Shown: positions 1 through 6,961 of the stretch, one piece after another
How the letters are laid out: the number at the start of each line of letters is the position of its first letter
How positions within the stretch are numbered: the first letter of the stretch is position 1
NCBI GenBank assembly: GCA_044448905.1
Contig: JBIOHJ010000015.1
Coordinates: 1-35,650 of the forward strand
Length of the DNA stretch: 35,650 nt
Source: JBIOHJ01 sp044448905
Lineage (GTDB): Bacteria; Bacteroidota; Bacteroidia; AKYH767-A; OLB10
Reading direction: 5' to 3'
Program-made: the position numbers and the translations under genes
The notes under the pieces: model-generated
What the model was told of the DNA's origin: nothing
The model's input: only the letters and a program-made list of their open reading frames with translations
The model's database searches: none

Positions 1-257
1 AATCAATCTTGTTAATAAATTATTTGAGAAAACTACAATTCCTGTATTATGTACTTCCGGCATACGTTATTGTTCTTTACAAACCACCTGCAAAAATCTT
101 TACTTATTCTTGTGCATTCCTTAAAATATTAGAAACTACTATAGGCGCATGTTTTGCATCTGAATTATTAAAAATAAAATTGTTTTTTCTTTACGCCAAT
201 CATTCTATAGCTATATCATATTCTTCTAATCATTATCGCATTTAGGCGCCACTAACA
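1..257. other. AT-rich region with no supported gene
   Basis: Nothing convincing is seen here. An open frame of 78 codons on the plus strand (9-245) has no family resemblance, no plausible ribosome binding site and the composition of random AT-rich DNA. On the minus strand an ATG at 63-61 opens a frame that runs off the left edge after 21 codons. It could be the start of a gene, but 21 codons are too few to judge. Confidence 0.4.
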
Positions 258-615
258 CTAATGGCAATCATTCCCAAACCACCGGCATTTACGATGTACG
301 AATGGGCTCCAATCATCATTTCCCAAGCCTCAACCTTCATTTCCTAAACCCCAATCTCGGATTCCCAAGCAACAATCATCATTTTCCATAATGCAATTTA
401 ACATTTCCTAAATCATCATCTCGCCTTCCCAAACCTTAATCATCAATTCCCAAGCCTCCATCATACCTTCACCAATCATTATTATCATTTCCTAAACCAC
501 CTTTGTCCCACCCTAACCCGTAACCACGCCTTCCCCATCCCCATCTATCATTTCCTCAGTCTCATTTATCCCTTCCACAACTGCAATCACGCCTTCCTAA
601 ACCAACATGAAGAAA
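258..615 (-). repeat. Decayed 21-bp tandem repeat array (relic of a heptapeptide-repeat coding region)
   Basis: On the plus strand, units beginning TTCCCAAGCC, TTCCTAAACC or similar start at 299 (diverged), 320, 341, 362, 384, 405, 426, 447, 468, 489, 510, 531, 552, 573 and 594. The spacing is exactly 21 bp apart from one extra base at 383, in a T run. A further copy at 271 is offset by 28 bp. On the minus strand one frame reads as heptads with consensus G-L-G-N-D-D-W, for example GGC TTG GGA AAT GAT GAT TGG at 329-309. Variation falls on synonymous third positions (GGT/GGC, TTA/TTG), which suggests past coding in this frame. The frame is interrupted by TGA (mostly where Trp is expected), one TAA and the +1 slip at 383, and ends at TAG (260-258). 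No intact ORF remains. A non-coding minisatellite is the alternative. Confidence 0.6.
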
Positions 616-814
616 TTTTTAATGTAAGATTTTTACCCTTCCCGCATTATTTTTTTCCTTTAGAATTAAAAATTCAATTATTTCCCTCCGATTACCTGCG
701 AATTGTCCCCCTTTAGGGTCAGGGGTGAGTGTTTGATTTTTCTTTTTTTCTGCAAAACAATTTTAAACAAGCTGAGTTTAAATTGAGCATAAATCATATA
801 AAAAAAAACATACT
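616..814. other. Intergenic DNA with a short C/G-rich inverted repeat
   Basis: There is no ORF of note. Around 708-725 a run of C, TTTA and GGG is followed by TCAGGGG, giving two alternative small hairpins (CCC-TTTA-GGG, and CCCCT pairing with AGGGG). The rest is T- and A-rich leader of the gene at 815. I found no clear TAnnTTTG element for that gene. Confidence 0.3.
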
Positions 815-1801
815 ATGAAAAATTTAAAGTACCTCTTACAACAACTCTTAATGATCAAACGGATTATAGCATTCGTTTTCGATCCGCTCAATGTGGCTAT
901 AACTAACAGCGTACCCGCATTTAAAGATGCGTGTGACGATCTTAAACTTTTAGCCGATGCCATTGACCTCAAAATTGCCGATTACCGCAGGGTTATCAAA
1001 GGCATTACCACAGCTAAGCGCAATGCACGCACTGCCCTTGCCGATACCAGCTTTACCGCTATGTCATCGGTGCGTTCCTATGCCTTAAAGAATAACTTAC
1101 AGGAATTGGCAGCTCAAATGCTTGTAAATCTCGCTGAGCTTAGAACAATGCCCTTCCAGGTGCTCACTCAGAAAATTTCCGGTGCCATCACTATTGTGCA
1201 GCCGTTAGTTCCGCAGCTTGCCGATTTCAATATTACGCCCGCAAGCTTTCTTGCATGGCAGCAGTCGCTCCAAAACATGAACGACCTTATTAATGGTCCC
1301 AAATCAGCTATTGCACACCGTAAATCGGTTGGTTCTATTATCACAACCGATATGCACAGCACAATGGAATTTTTTAACGGTCAGGTGGACACCCTTACAG
1401 GTAACTTCTTAAATCAGCCTGAGTTCTACATCGGTTTCCAGAATAATAAGCGCATCGGCTCTCCTAACATTCACCATACCCGTCTTATCGCTCACGTGGT
1501 TGACGAGTTGGGCACTCCTTTCTACGGTCTTACTGTACAGGTTGACTCGGTTACCGATCCCGATACCGGAAAAACCTACAAAGCTGTATCAGCCGTTACC
1601 AATGCCAATGGCGATTGCGAAGTATCCGAATTCTTTAACGGTATGCGTACCGTTACTATTTCGGGCACGGGTGTTCAAACCGTTACTTTCCCTGCCATGA
1701 AATTCGAAAACGGCAAAGCAGTTGTAAAAACATTTACCTGCCAGCCCTCATTCAGCAACATTCCCGCACCGGTTAATACCAATACAAACGTGCCATCATA
1801 A
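815..1801 (+). CDS. Hypothetical protein: helical N-terminal region plus beta-rich C-terminal domain
   Basis: This 328-residue protein belongs to no family I can name. Residues 1-200 look largely alpha-helical, with Ala/Leu-rich amphipathic stretches and no signal peptide or membrane segment. Residues 220-312 look like a carboxypeptidase-regulatory or Ig-like beta domain, with phrases such as VVDELGTPFYGLTVQV, AVTNANGDCEV and GTGVQTVTFPAMKF that resemble 'value, then feedback' CarboxypepD_reg repeats. The tail (313-328) is Pro/Asn/Thr rich. Codon use is clean and the frame stays open, so it is a real gene. It stands alone, with a strong terminator right after it. The ATG at 815 is preferred; an internal Met at codon 13 is possible. 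A structural or cell-surface-associated role is only a guess, because no export signal is visible. Confidence 0.75.
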   Translation: MKNLKYLLQQLLMIKRIIAFVFDPLNVAITNSVPAFKDACDDLKLLADAIDLKIADYRRVIKGITTAKRNARTALADTSFTAMSSVRSYALKNNLQELAAQMLVNLAELRTMPFQVLTQKISGAITIVQPLVPQLADFNITPASFLAWQQSLQNMNDLINGPKSAIAHRKSVGSIITTDMHSTMEFFNGQVDTLTGNFLNQPEFYIGFQNNKRIGSPNIHHTRLIAHVVDELGTPFYGLTVQVDSVTDPDTGKTYKAVSAVTNANGDCEVSEFFNGMRTVTISGTGVQTVTFPAMKFENGKAVVKTFTCQPSFSNIPAPVNTNTNVPS

Positions 1802-1826
1802 TTAATTTATTTCTCTGCTGTCCGAA

Positions 1827-1854
1827 AAGCCCGCTCCGTAAAGCGGGTTTTTTA
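1827..1854 (+). terminator. Rho-independent terminator after the 815-1801 gene
   Basis: A 6-bp GC-rich stem, CCCGCT (1830-1835) with AGCGGG (1842-1847), has a 6-nt loop. It is followed by seven T's and preceded by four A's. It sits 29 bp past the stop codon, the classic position. Confidence 0.9.
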
Positions 1855-1904
1855 TTTTTTCATTTGCTTTTAAAAATTCTTTTTCATTAATTTTGCATTA
1901 ACGT

Positions 1905-2113
1905 TTTAGAACCAAGTAGCATTGATGTGCTAAAAAAGGTTGAAACTATAGTCTGAGCGACTGTTGAACCAAAAGGTAAAAACGTATTATTCGAGAGTAC
2001 GCTCCTGCCATCGCGGGAGAATTGATTCCTGCCTCAGCCAGGAAAAATTGAGTTGCGGAACATTGTTTCCATAATATGATATAGTTTAACTATCATGTGC
2101 CGAGGACATGATA
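1905..2113 (+). ncRNA. Candidate structured RNA of unknown class (chain of hairpins)
   Basis: This non-coding stretch folds on paper into successive hairpins. They are TAGCA/TGCTA (1917-1932); GGTT-AA/TT-AACC enclosing AGTC/GACT (1938-1970); CGTATT/AGTACG with G-U (1983-2001); CTCCTGC/GCGGGAG with a 4-nt loop (2002-2019); TTCCTG/CAGGAA (2026-2044); GGAA/TTCC (2057-2070); ATAGT/ACTAT (2081-2093); and TATCATGT/ACATGATA (2091-2113). GGTT at 1938-1941 could pair with AACC at either 1910-1913 or 1967-1970, so alternative folds exist. ACTATAGTCTGAGC (1945-1958) resembles the 3' strand of the P7 core of group I introns, but no matching P, Q or R element is visible upstream. I do not recognise a riboswitch, 6S RNA, tmRNA or RNase P signature. 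The strand is assumed from the downstream ORF. Confidence 0.4.
2091..2113 (+). promoter_or_regulatory. Hairpin occluding the start region of the small ORF at 2108
   Basis: TATCATGT (2091-2098) is perfectly complementary to ACATGATA (2106-2113), giving 8 bp with a 7-nt loop, GCCGAGG. The ATG at 2108-2110 lies inside the 3' arm, and the only purine-rich, SD-like GAGG lies in the loop. If the ORF is translated from this ATG, the hairpin would be expected to control access to it. This is inference from complementarity alone. Confidence 0.35.
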
Positions 2114-2332
2114 CAAAAACTAATCATTATAATGGAAATTTTTTTGTCAGTTCTACATCTATATTTTAACCATCTGCTTTTTCTTTTCGCTTTCGGTTTA
2201 GCGGCTTATTACGCCTCTCCAAAATATACTGTCTTCTTTCTTAAAAGTACTTTTCTGGTATTGGAAAAAAATACAAAATGGATACTTTTTTTTTATATAC
2301 TGTATCTACTGATTTCTAAGTTAAACATCTGA
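2108..2332 (+). CDS. Possible small hydrophobic membrane protein
   Basis: A 74-codon ORF, very rich in Leu, Ile, Phe and Tyr, has two likely membrane-spanning stretches: about residues 10-32 (from MEIFLSVLHL to AFGLAAYY) and about 57-71 (WILFFYILYLLI). They are separated by a short basic loop. The first ATG overlaps the 3' arm of the preceding hairpin; a second Met at codon 9-10 is an alternative start. No family is recognised. Hydrophobic AT-rich ORFs arise by chance, so the gene is uncertain. Its place directly behind a chain of hairpins is the main reason to list it. A small membrane toxin or a leader-controlled peptide are possible but unproven readings. Confidence 0.3.
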   Translation: MIQKLIIIMEIFLSVLHLYFNHLLFLFAFGLAAYYASPKYTVFFLKSTFLVLEKNTKWILFFYILYLLISKLNI

Positions 2333-2479
2333 TAGTTTTTTCTCTTTTCCATTTTTTTTCCTCTGCTCCCCTGCGTCTCTGCATTCCATTTTCCATTCCC
2401 CTTCCCCATTTTTTCTTTTCTTTGCCAATATATTGCCTTCATCAATTCATTAACTCATTAGCTCGTCACTGCTTAAGTA
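2333..2479. repeat. Pyrimidine-rich intergenic DNA with a dispersed repeat element
   Basis: There is no gene here. The segment is a run of T and C. The stretch at about 2361-2390 (CTCTGCTCCCCTGCGTCTCT and following bases), read on the minus strand, resembles the element at 2678-2704 plus 20 kb, that is 22678-22704. This suggests a short dispersed intergenic repeat in opposite orientation. I saw no clear promoter for the gene at 2480. Confidence 0.35.
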
Positions 2480-4558
2480 ATGCTTCCCGATAAAACCACC
2501 CTGTCGTTGCCCGTTGAAAGAGAAATTCTCCTCAAAGCTTTTTATCATTTATGCACCGCCAAAGCAATGACAGAGTTGTACGAAGCCAACACGGCAGTTA
2601 CCTCCCGTTATGTTCATGCCACTTCGCGCGGGCACGAAGCCATCCAGCTTGCCGCTGGGCTGCAGCTAAAGCCGCACGATTATTTATCGGCTTACTACCG
2701 CGATGATTCCATGCTGCTTGCCATTGGCTTAAAGCCATACGAGCTCATGCTGCAATTGCTTGCGAAAAGAGACGACCCGTTTTCGGGCGGGCGGTTATAT
2801 TATTCGCATCCCAGCCTGAAACGCGATGACATGCCGAAAATCCCCATGCAGTCATCTGCCACAGGCATGCAGGCAATACCGGCTACCGGTATGGCTATGG
2901 GAATTCAGTATTTGGAGAAACAAAACACAAGCGATACAAGAAGCGGGCTTCCTCTTGTTCTCTGTTCACTCGGTGACGCTTCCATTACCGAAGGTGAAGT
3001 ATCGGAAGCTTTCCAGATGGCTGTGCTTAAAAAACTGCCAATTGTTTACCTTGTACAGGATAATGATTGGGATATTTCTGCTAACGCAAGTGAATTCCGC
3101 GCCATGGATGCCACCGAATACGCGCGCGGGTTTAAAGGACTTGAAACAAGAACCATAATTGACGGAAATGATTTTATAAAATGTTATCAAACTATAAAAG
3201 AAGTTTTTGAAACAGTCCGCACGGAGCGGAGGCCATTTTTAGTTCATGCGAAAGTTCCGCTGCTCAATCACCACACTTCGGGTGTGCGCAAAGAATGGTA
3301 CCGCCACGACCTTGCGGAACACACGCAGCGCGACCCGTTTGTTTTATTTAAAAAACAGCTTACCGGCTTTGGTTTTGACGAAAAGCAGTTAGAGCGGATG
3401 GAAACAGATGCTGTAAATTTTGTAAAATCAGAATACGACCGCGCTGTAAAAGCACCGGACCCTTTACCCGAAGATTTATTTAAGCATGAATTCGCGCCAA
3501 CACCTGTTACCACAGAAAAAGGAAAGCGCGAGCCGGCTGGCAAGGAAAAAACCGTTATGGTTGATTGCGCCCTGTTTGCTGTGAAAGAGCTGATGGCAAA
3601 GCACAAAGAATGTTTATTGTACGGTCAGGATGTGGGAGCAAGGCTGGGCGGTGTTTTTCGTGAAGCCGCCACGTTAGCACAGCATTTCGGTGACGACCGT
3701 GTATTTAATACTCCCATCCAGGAAGCGTTTATTATTGGCAGCACCGCGGGCATGAGCGCTGTTGGCTGCAAGCCTATTGTGGAAGTTCAGTTTGCCGATT
3801 ATATCTGGCCGGGACTCAACCAGCTTTTTACTGAAGTAAGCCGTTCGTGTTATTTATCTAACGGAAAATATCCAGTGAGCTGCATCATACGCGTGCCAAC
3901 AGGCGCTTACGGAAGTGGCGGCCCGTATCATTCATCGAGTGTGGAAAGTGTTGTGCTTAATATAAGAGGAGTAAAAGTTGCTTATCCTTCAACCGGTGCC
4001 GATTTGAAGGGGTTAATCAAAGCCGCGTATTACGATCCAAATCCTGTTGTAATTTTTGAGCACAAAGGTTTGTACTGGTCAAAAATAAAAGGCACCGAAG
4101 ATGCCAAAACTATTGAGCCTGATGAAGAGTATATTATTCCGTTTGGAAAAGCCCGTATTGTTCTCGAATCAACACTAAACACTAAACAATCAACACTCAG
4201 CATTATCACTTACGGAATGGGAGTTTACTGGGCAAAGAATGCCGCAAAAAATTTTGCGGGCAGGATTGAAATTATTGATTTGCGTACATTGAACCCGTTA
4301 GATGAGGAAGCTGTTTTTACTTCCGTCAGAAAAAATAACCGCTGTATTGTTTTAACCGAAGAATGCTGGAAAAATTCTTTTGCCGAAGCATTGGCAGGAA
4401 GAATTTCGAAAGAATGTTTCCGGTCTTTAGACGCGCCTGTCGAAGTAATCGGTTCTGAAAATCTCCCCGCCATCCCTCTTAATTCAACATTGGAGCATAC
4501 CATGATTCCCAATGCTGAGAAAGTGGCAGCTGTTATTTCAAGCGTGTTGAATTACTGA
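2480..4558 (+). CDS. 2-oxoacid dehydrogenase E1, fused alpha and beta subunits (thiamine-dependent)
   Basis: This enzyme carries out the decarboxylation step of a pyruvate- or branched-chain 2-oxoacid dehydrogenase complex, passing an acyl group to lipoyl-E2. Residues 1-345 are the alpha part, with YVHATSRGHEAIQLAAG near 44-60 and a thiamine-diphosphate/Mg motif, GDA (165-167) ... DN (194-195), spaced as usual; the third residue is Ala, not the common Gly. Residues from about 357 are the beta transketolase-like part, with LYGQDVGARLGGVFR, NTPIQEAFIIGSTAGMSAVG and the C-terminal domain (LRTLNPLD, VLTEECWKNSF). The 692-residue length fits the fused E1 common in Bacteroidota. A catalytic-domain E2 gene lies at the other end of the window, not adjacent. 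Substrate (branched-chain or pyruvate) cannot be settled from sequence alone. Confidence 0.9.
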   Translation: MLPDKTTLSLPVEREILLKAFYHLCTAKAMTELYEANTAVTSRYVHATSRGHEAIQLAAGLQLKPHDYLSAYYRDDSMLLAIGLKPYELMLQLLAKRDDPFSGGRLYYSHPSLKRDDMPKIPMQSSATGMQAIPATGMAMGIQYLEKQNTSDTRSGLPLVLCSLGDASITEGEVSEAFQMAVLKKLPIVYLVQDNDWDISANASEFRAMDATEYARGFKGLETRTIIDGNDFIKCYQTIKEVFETVRTERRPFLVHAKVPLLNHHTSGVRKEWYRHDLAEHTQRDPFVLFKKQLTGFGFDEKQLERMETDAVNFVKSEYDRAVKAPDPLPEDLFKHEFAPTPVTTEKGKREPAGKEKTVMVDCALFAVKELMAKHKECLLYGQDVGARLGGVFREAATLAQHFGDDRVFNTPIQEAFIIGSTAGMSAVGCKPIVEVQFADYIWPGLNQLFTEVSRSCYLSNGKYPVSCIIRVPTGAYGSGGPYHSSSVESVVLNIRGVKVAYPSTGADLKGLIKAAYYDPNPVVIFEHKGLYWSKIKGTEDAKTIEPDEEYIIPFGKARIVLESTLNTKQSTLSIITYGMGVYWAKNAAKNFAGRIEIIDLRTLNPLDEEAVFTSVRKNNRCIVLTEECWKNSFAEALAGRISKECFRSLDAPVEVIGSENLPAIPLNSTLEHTMIPNAEKVAAVISSVLNY

Positions 4559-4628
4559 GCATGATTAGTAGCATAAAAACAAGTTTTCAACAAACACCCT
4601 GATTTATCAACATTTGAACCCGCCTGTG

Positions 4629-4658
4629 TTGCAGCATTTAAGATTTCATTTAGTTTTA
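4629..4658 (+). promoter_or_regulatory. Promoter of the HU gene (Bacteroidota type)
   Basis: TTG at 4629-4631 is separated by 19 nt from TAGTTTTA at 4651-4658, which differs from TAnnTTTG only at the last base. Transcription would start near 4665, leaving a leader of about 30 nt before the HU ATG. Confidence 0.5.
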
Positions 4659-4697
4659 CAATGGCATTTTATAATTAACATTTAAAAATCACACATC

Positions 4698-4970
4698 ATG
4701 AACAAAGCTGAATTAGTTGACGCTATGTCGTCAGAAGCAAAAATCAACAAAGCAAATGCCACCAGGGCATTAAATGCTTTTCTGAATGTAACTTCCAAGT
4801 CTTTGAAAAAAGGCGAAAAAGTTACGCTGGTAGGTTTTGGAACTTTTTCGGTAGCTAAAAGAGCTGCACGCAACGGCCGCAATCCGCAAACAGGCAAAGA
4901 AATTAAAATTGCCGCCAAACGTGTTGCCAAGTTTAAAGCCGGAACAGAGCTGGCTTCGAAAGTGAGATAA
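4698..4970 (+). CDS. hup: HU family DNA-binding protein
   Basis: This 90-residue histone-like nucleoid protein binds and bends DNA as a dimer. The N-terminal helix pair begins MNKAELVDAMSSEAKINKAN, the central sheet has KGEKVTLVGFGTFSV, and the DNA-clamping arm contains the family signature around AARNGRNPQTGKEI (55-70), including the NP pair whose Pro intercalates in DNA. It ends with AAKRVAKFKAGTELASKV. Length and all signature residues are normal. It is transcribed alone, with its own promoter and a strong terminator. The assignment is secure at family level; which HU paralogue it is cannot be told. Confidence 0.97.
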   Translation: MNKAELVDAMSSEAKINKANATRALNAFLNVTSKSLKKGEKVTLVGFGTFSVAKRAARNGRNPQTGKEIKIAAKRVAKFKAGTELASKVR

Positions 4971-4990
4971 AAATTTCATTTGTTTTGGGA

Positions 4991-5020
4991 AAACGTCCGT
5001 CAGCTGACGGACGTTTTTTA
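4991..5020 (+). terminator. Rho-independent terminator after HU
   Basis: There is a perfect 11-bp stem, AAACGTCCGTC (4991-5001) with GACGGACGTTT (5006-5016). The loop is AGCT and a T run ends near 5019. It lies 20 bp past the HU stop codon. Confidence 0.95.
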
Positions 5021-5077
5021 TTTATAGCAGCTTGTTGCGTAAAATTTATTTATTTTTGATAAAGATAATCCTGTGAA

Positions 5078-6949
5078 ATGAAGCTGATAACCCTGTTTTA
5101 TGTTGTTTTAATGCTGGCATTTCAAAATGGCAATGGGCAATTAAGCCTTACATTAATTGGTTCGGGTTTTATAAAACCGGTCGACATTAAGAACGCAGGC
5201 GATGTACGGATTTTTGTTGTGGAGCAGGCGGGTTATATTCGTATAATGGATACGTCAGGAAATGTAAAGCCTCAGCCGTTTCTCGATATTCATACCGAAA
5301 CTGCAGCGGTTGGAGAGCAGGGTTTGCTTGGATTAGCTTTCAGCCCTGATTATAAAAATAACGGACGATTTTATATTAACTATACCGACCTGAGCGGCAA
5401 CTCGCATATTTGCCGGTACACTGTAAGCCAAGCTAATCCCGATTCGGCTGACCCTGCAAGCAAAGAAAATATTTTTTATGTTGTGCAGCCTTTTGCAAAT
5501 CACAATGGTGGCGATTTGGAATTTGGCGGTGACGGGTATTTATATTGCGCATTTGGTGACGGAGGTAATGGTGGCGATCCCGGAAACCGTGCACAAAACC
5601 TCCACGATACATTGGGAAAAATACTGCGCATTGATGTGGATGTTCCTAACGGATACCGTATTCCAACTGATAATCCGTTTTATGGCGACACTGCCGCAAT
5701 TGATGAAATATGGGCATATGGAGTAAGAAATCCGTGGCGAAACAGCTTTGACCGTATCACCCACGATTACTGGATTGCTGATGTAGGGCAGGGGACAAGG
5801 GAAGAAGTAAATTTTCAGCCTGCTTCAAGTAATGGTGGTGAAAATTACGGATGGCGCTGTTATGAAGGCAGCCTGACTTATAACACAACCGGCTGCGGTC
5901 CGATATCTGATTATGTTTTCCCGGTTGCCCAATTCGCGCACCAGGGCAGTACATTATTTTTTTACGGCTGCTCCGTAACGGGTGGTTACGTTTACAGGGG
6001 GGCAAGGTATAATTATATGTTTGGAAAATATTTCTGTTCTGATTATTGCAACAACCGCATGTATTCACTTACCAAAAACGACACCGGTTTTGCTTTTGTC
6101 CAGGAAACACTTACAATCTGGACGGACGGGTTTGCCGCGTTTGGTGAAGATATTTATGGAGAGATTTATGTTGCGGGTAACAGTTCGGGAAAAATTTACC
6201 GGCTTGACTGGAATAATGATTGCACCCCTGTAGCCTTCATTACTTTTGAGGATACCATAAAAGCCTGCAACGGTACTGCAAACCTCACGGCACTTTATCA
6301 TCCGGGGCTTACTTACCAGTGGAAAAGAGATGGTCAAGAAATTGTTGGTGCAGTTTTCCATCAATACACGGCTAATCTTGGCAGTTATTACTCGGTGGTT
6401 GTTTCGAACGATACCTGCATTAGCGAATCAGACCCGGTTTATATTGATAAGGTAGCATTCATCACTTTTGAGGATACAATAAAAGCGTGCAGCGGAACTG
6501 CAATTCTTACCGCACATTATTATCCAGAATTTAAATACCAGTGGAAAAGAGATGGTAAAGAAATTTCAGGTGCAGTTTCCTATCAATACACTGCTGACCT
6601 TGCCGGTTATTATTCTGTGGTTGTTTCGAATGATACATGTATTAGCGAATCAGACCCGGTTTATTTGGATAACTGTATTCGTATCGAAAATAACGTAGTG
6701 GTTGCACCCAACCCGTCTTTTGACGAGATTAATTTACTTATTCGTTCTGCGGAAGACATGCAAGCCACTGTGGAGCTTTATGATATTGAAGGAAGGCTTT
6801 GCCTTTCAAAAATTATTAATCTTTATCCGCCATATTCCGAAAAATATAAAATCAGCATTGCAAATCTTTCTGCCGGCTTATATATTATTAAAGTCAATAC
6901 TGTTGAATTTACTTTTCAGGATAAAATTATTGTTATAAAATCAAAATAA
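5078..6949 (+). CDS. Secreted GSDH-type sugar dehydrogenase-like propeller protein with Ig-like repeats and T9SS tail
   Basis: Residues 1-20 are a signal peptide. Residues 22-375 form a six-bladed propeller of the glucose/sorbosone dehydrogenase (soluble PQQ dehydrogenase-like) family. Motifs are GEQGLLGLAFSPDY (79-92), NHNGGDLEFGGDGYLY (141-156, His142 at the expected catalytic base position), DEIWAYGVRNPWRNSFD and GGENYGWRCYEG. Two Ig-like modules of 74 residues each follow (about 384-457 and 458-530, each with YQWKRDG). The last 85 residues are a T9SS type A sorting domain (VVAPNPS ... LYDIEGR ... LSAGLYIIKV). The protein should cross the outer membrane and be displayed or released. Sugar oxidation with PQQ is the family activity; the true substrate is unknown. 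TATTTTTG at 5051-5058 is a likely -7 element, but no well-spaced TTG is seen. Confidence 0.88.
   Translation: MKLITLFYVVLMLAFQNGNGQLSLTLIGSGFIKPVDIKNAGDVRIFVVEQAGYIRIMDTSGNVKPQPFLDIHTETAAVGEQGLLGLAFSPDYKNNGRFYINYTDLSGNSHICRYTVSQANPDSADPASKENIFYVVQPFANHNGGDLEFGGDGYLYCAFGDGGNGGDPGNRAQNLHDTLGKILRIDVDVPNGYRIPTDNPFYGDTAAIDEIWAYGVRNPWRNSFDRITHDYWIADVGQGTREEVNFQPASSNGGENYGWRCYEGSLTYNTTGCGPISDYVFPVAQFAHQGSTLFFYGCSVTGGYVYRGARYNYMFGKYFCSDYCNNRMYSLTKNDTGFAFVQETLTIWTDGFAAFGEDIYGEIYVAGNSSGKIYRLDWNNDCTPVAFITFEDTIKACNGTANLTALYHPGLTYQWKRDGQEIVGAVFHQYTANLGSYYSVVVSNDTCISESDPVYIDKVAFITFEDTIKACSGTAILTAHYYPEFKYQWKRDGKEISGAVSYQYTADLAGYYSVVVSNDTCISESDPVYLDNCIRIENNVVVAPNPSFDEINLLIRSAEDMQATVELYDIEGRLCLSKIINLYPPYSEKYKISIANLSAGLYIIKVNTVEFTFQDKIIVIKSK
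6230..6672 (+). repeat. Two tandem 222-bp copies encoding Ig-like modules
   Basis: Copy 1 is 6230-6451 and copy 2 is 6452 to about 6672, within the GSDH-like gene. Both encode VAFITFEDTIKAC, then YQWKRDG, then YYSVVVSNDTCISESDPVY. The high DNA identity points to a recent in-frame duplication. Confidence 0.85.
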
Positions 6950-6961
6950 ACAGTGCGGTTC

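Noticed and set aside
1..63. Open minus-strand frame starting ATG at 63 and leaving the window (MPEVHNTGIVVF...)
   Set aside because: Could be the start of a real gene, but only 21 codons are visible and no clear promoter or SD supports it.
9..245. 78-codon ORF on the plus strand
   Set aside because: Random-looking AT-rich translation, no family resemblance, no ribosome binding site; not counted as a gene.
258..614. 21-bp array as a CRISPR
   Set aside because: Units are contiguous and degenerate with no spacer sequences, and the period is too short.
1938..1970. Group I intron 3' core
   Set aside because: Only one P7-like strand is seen. P, Q and R elements and an exon junction are missing, so no intron is claimed.
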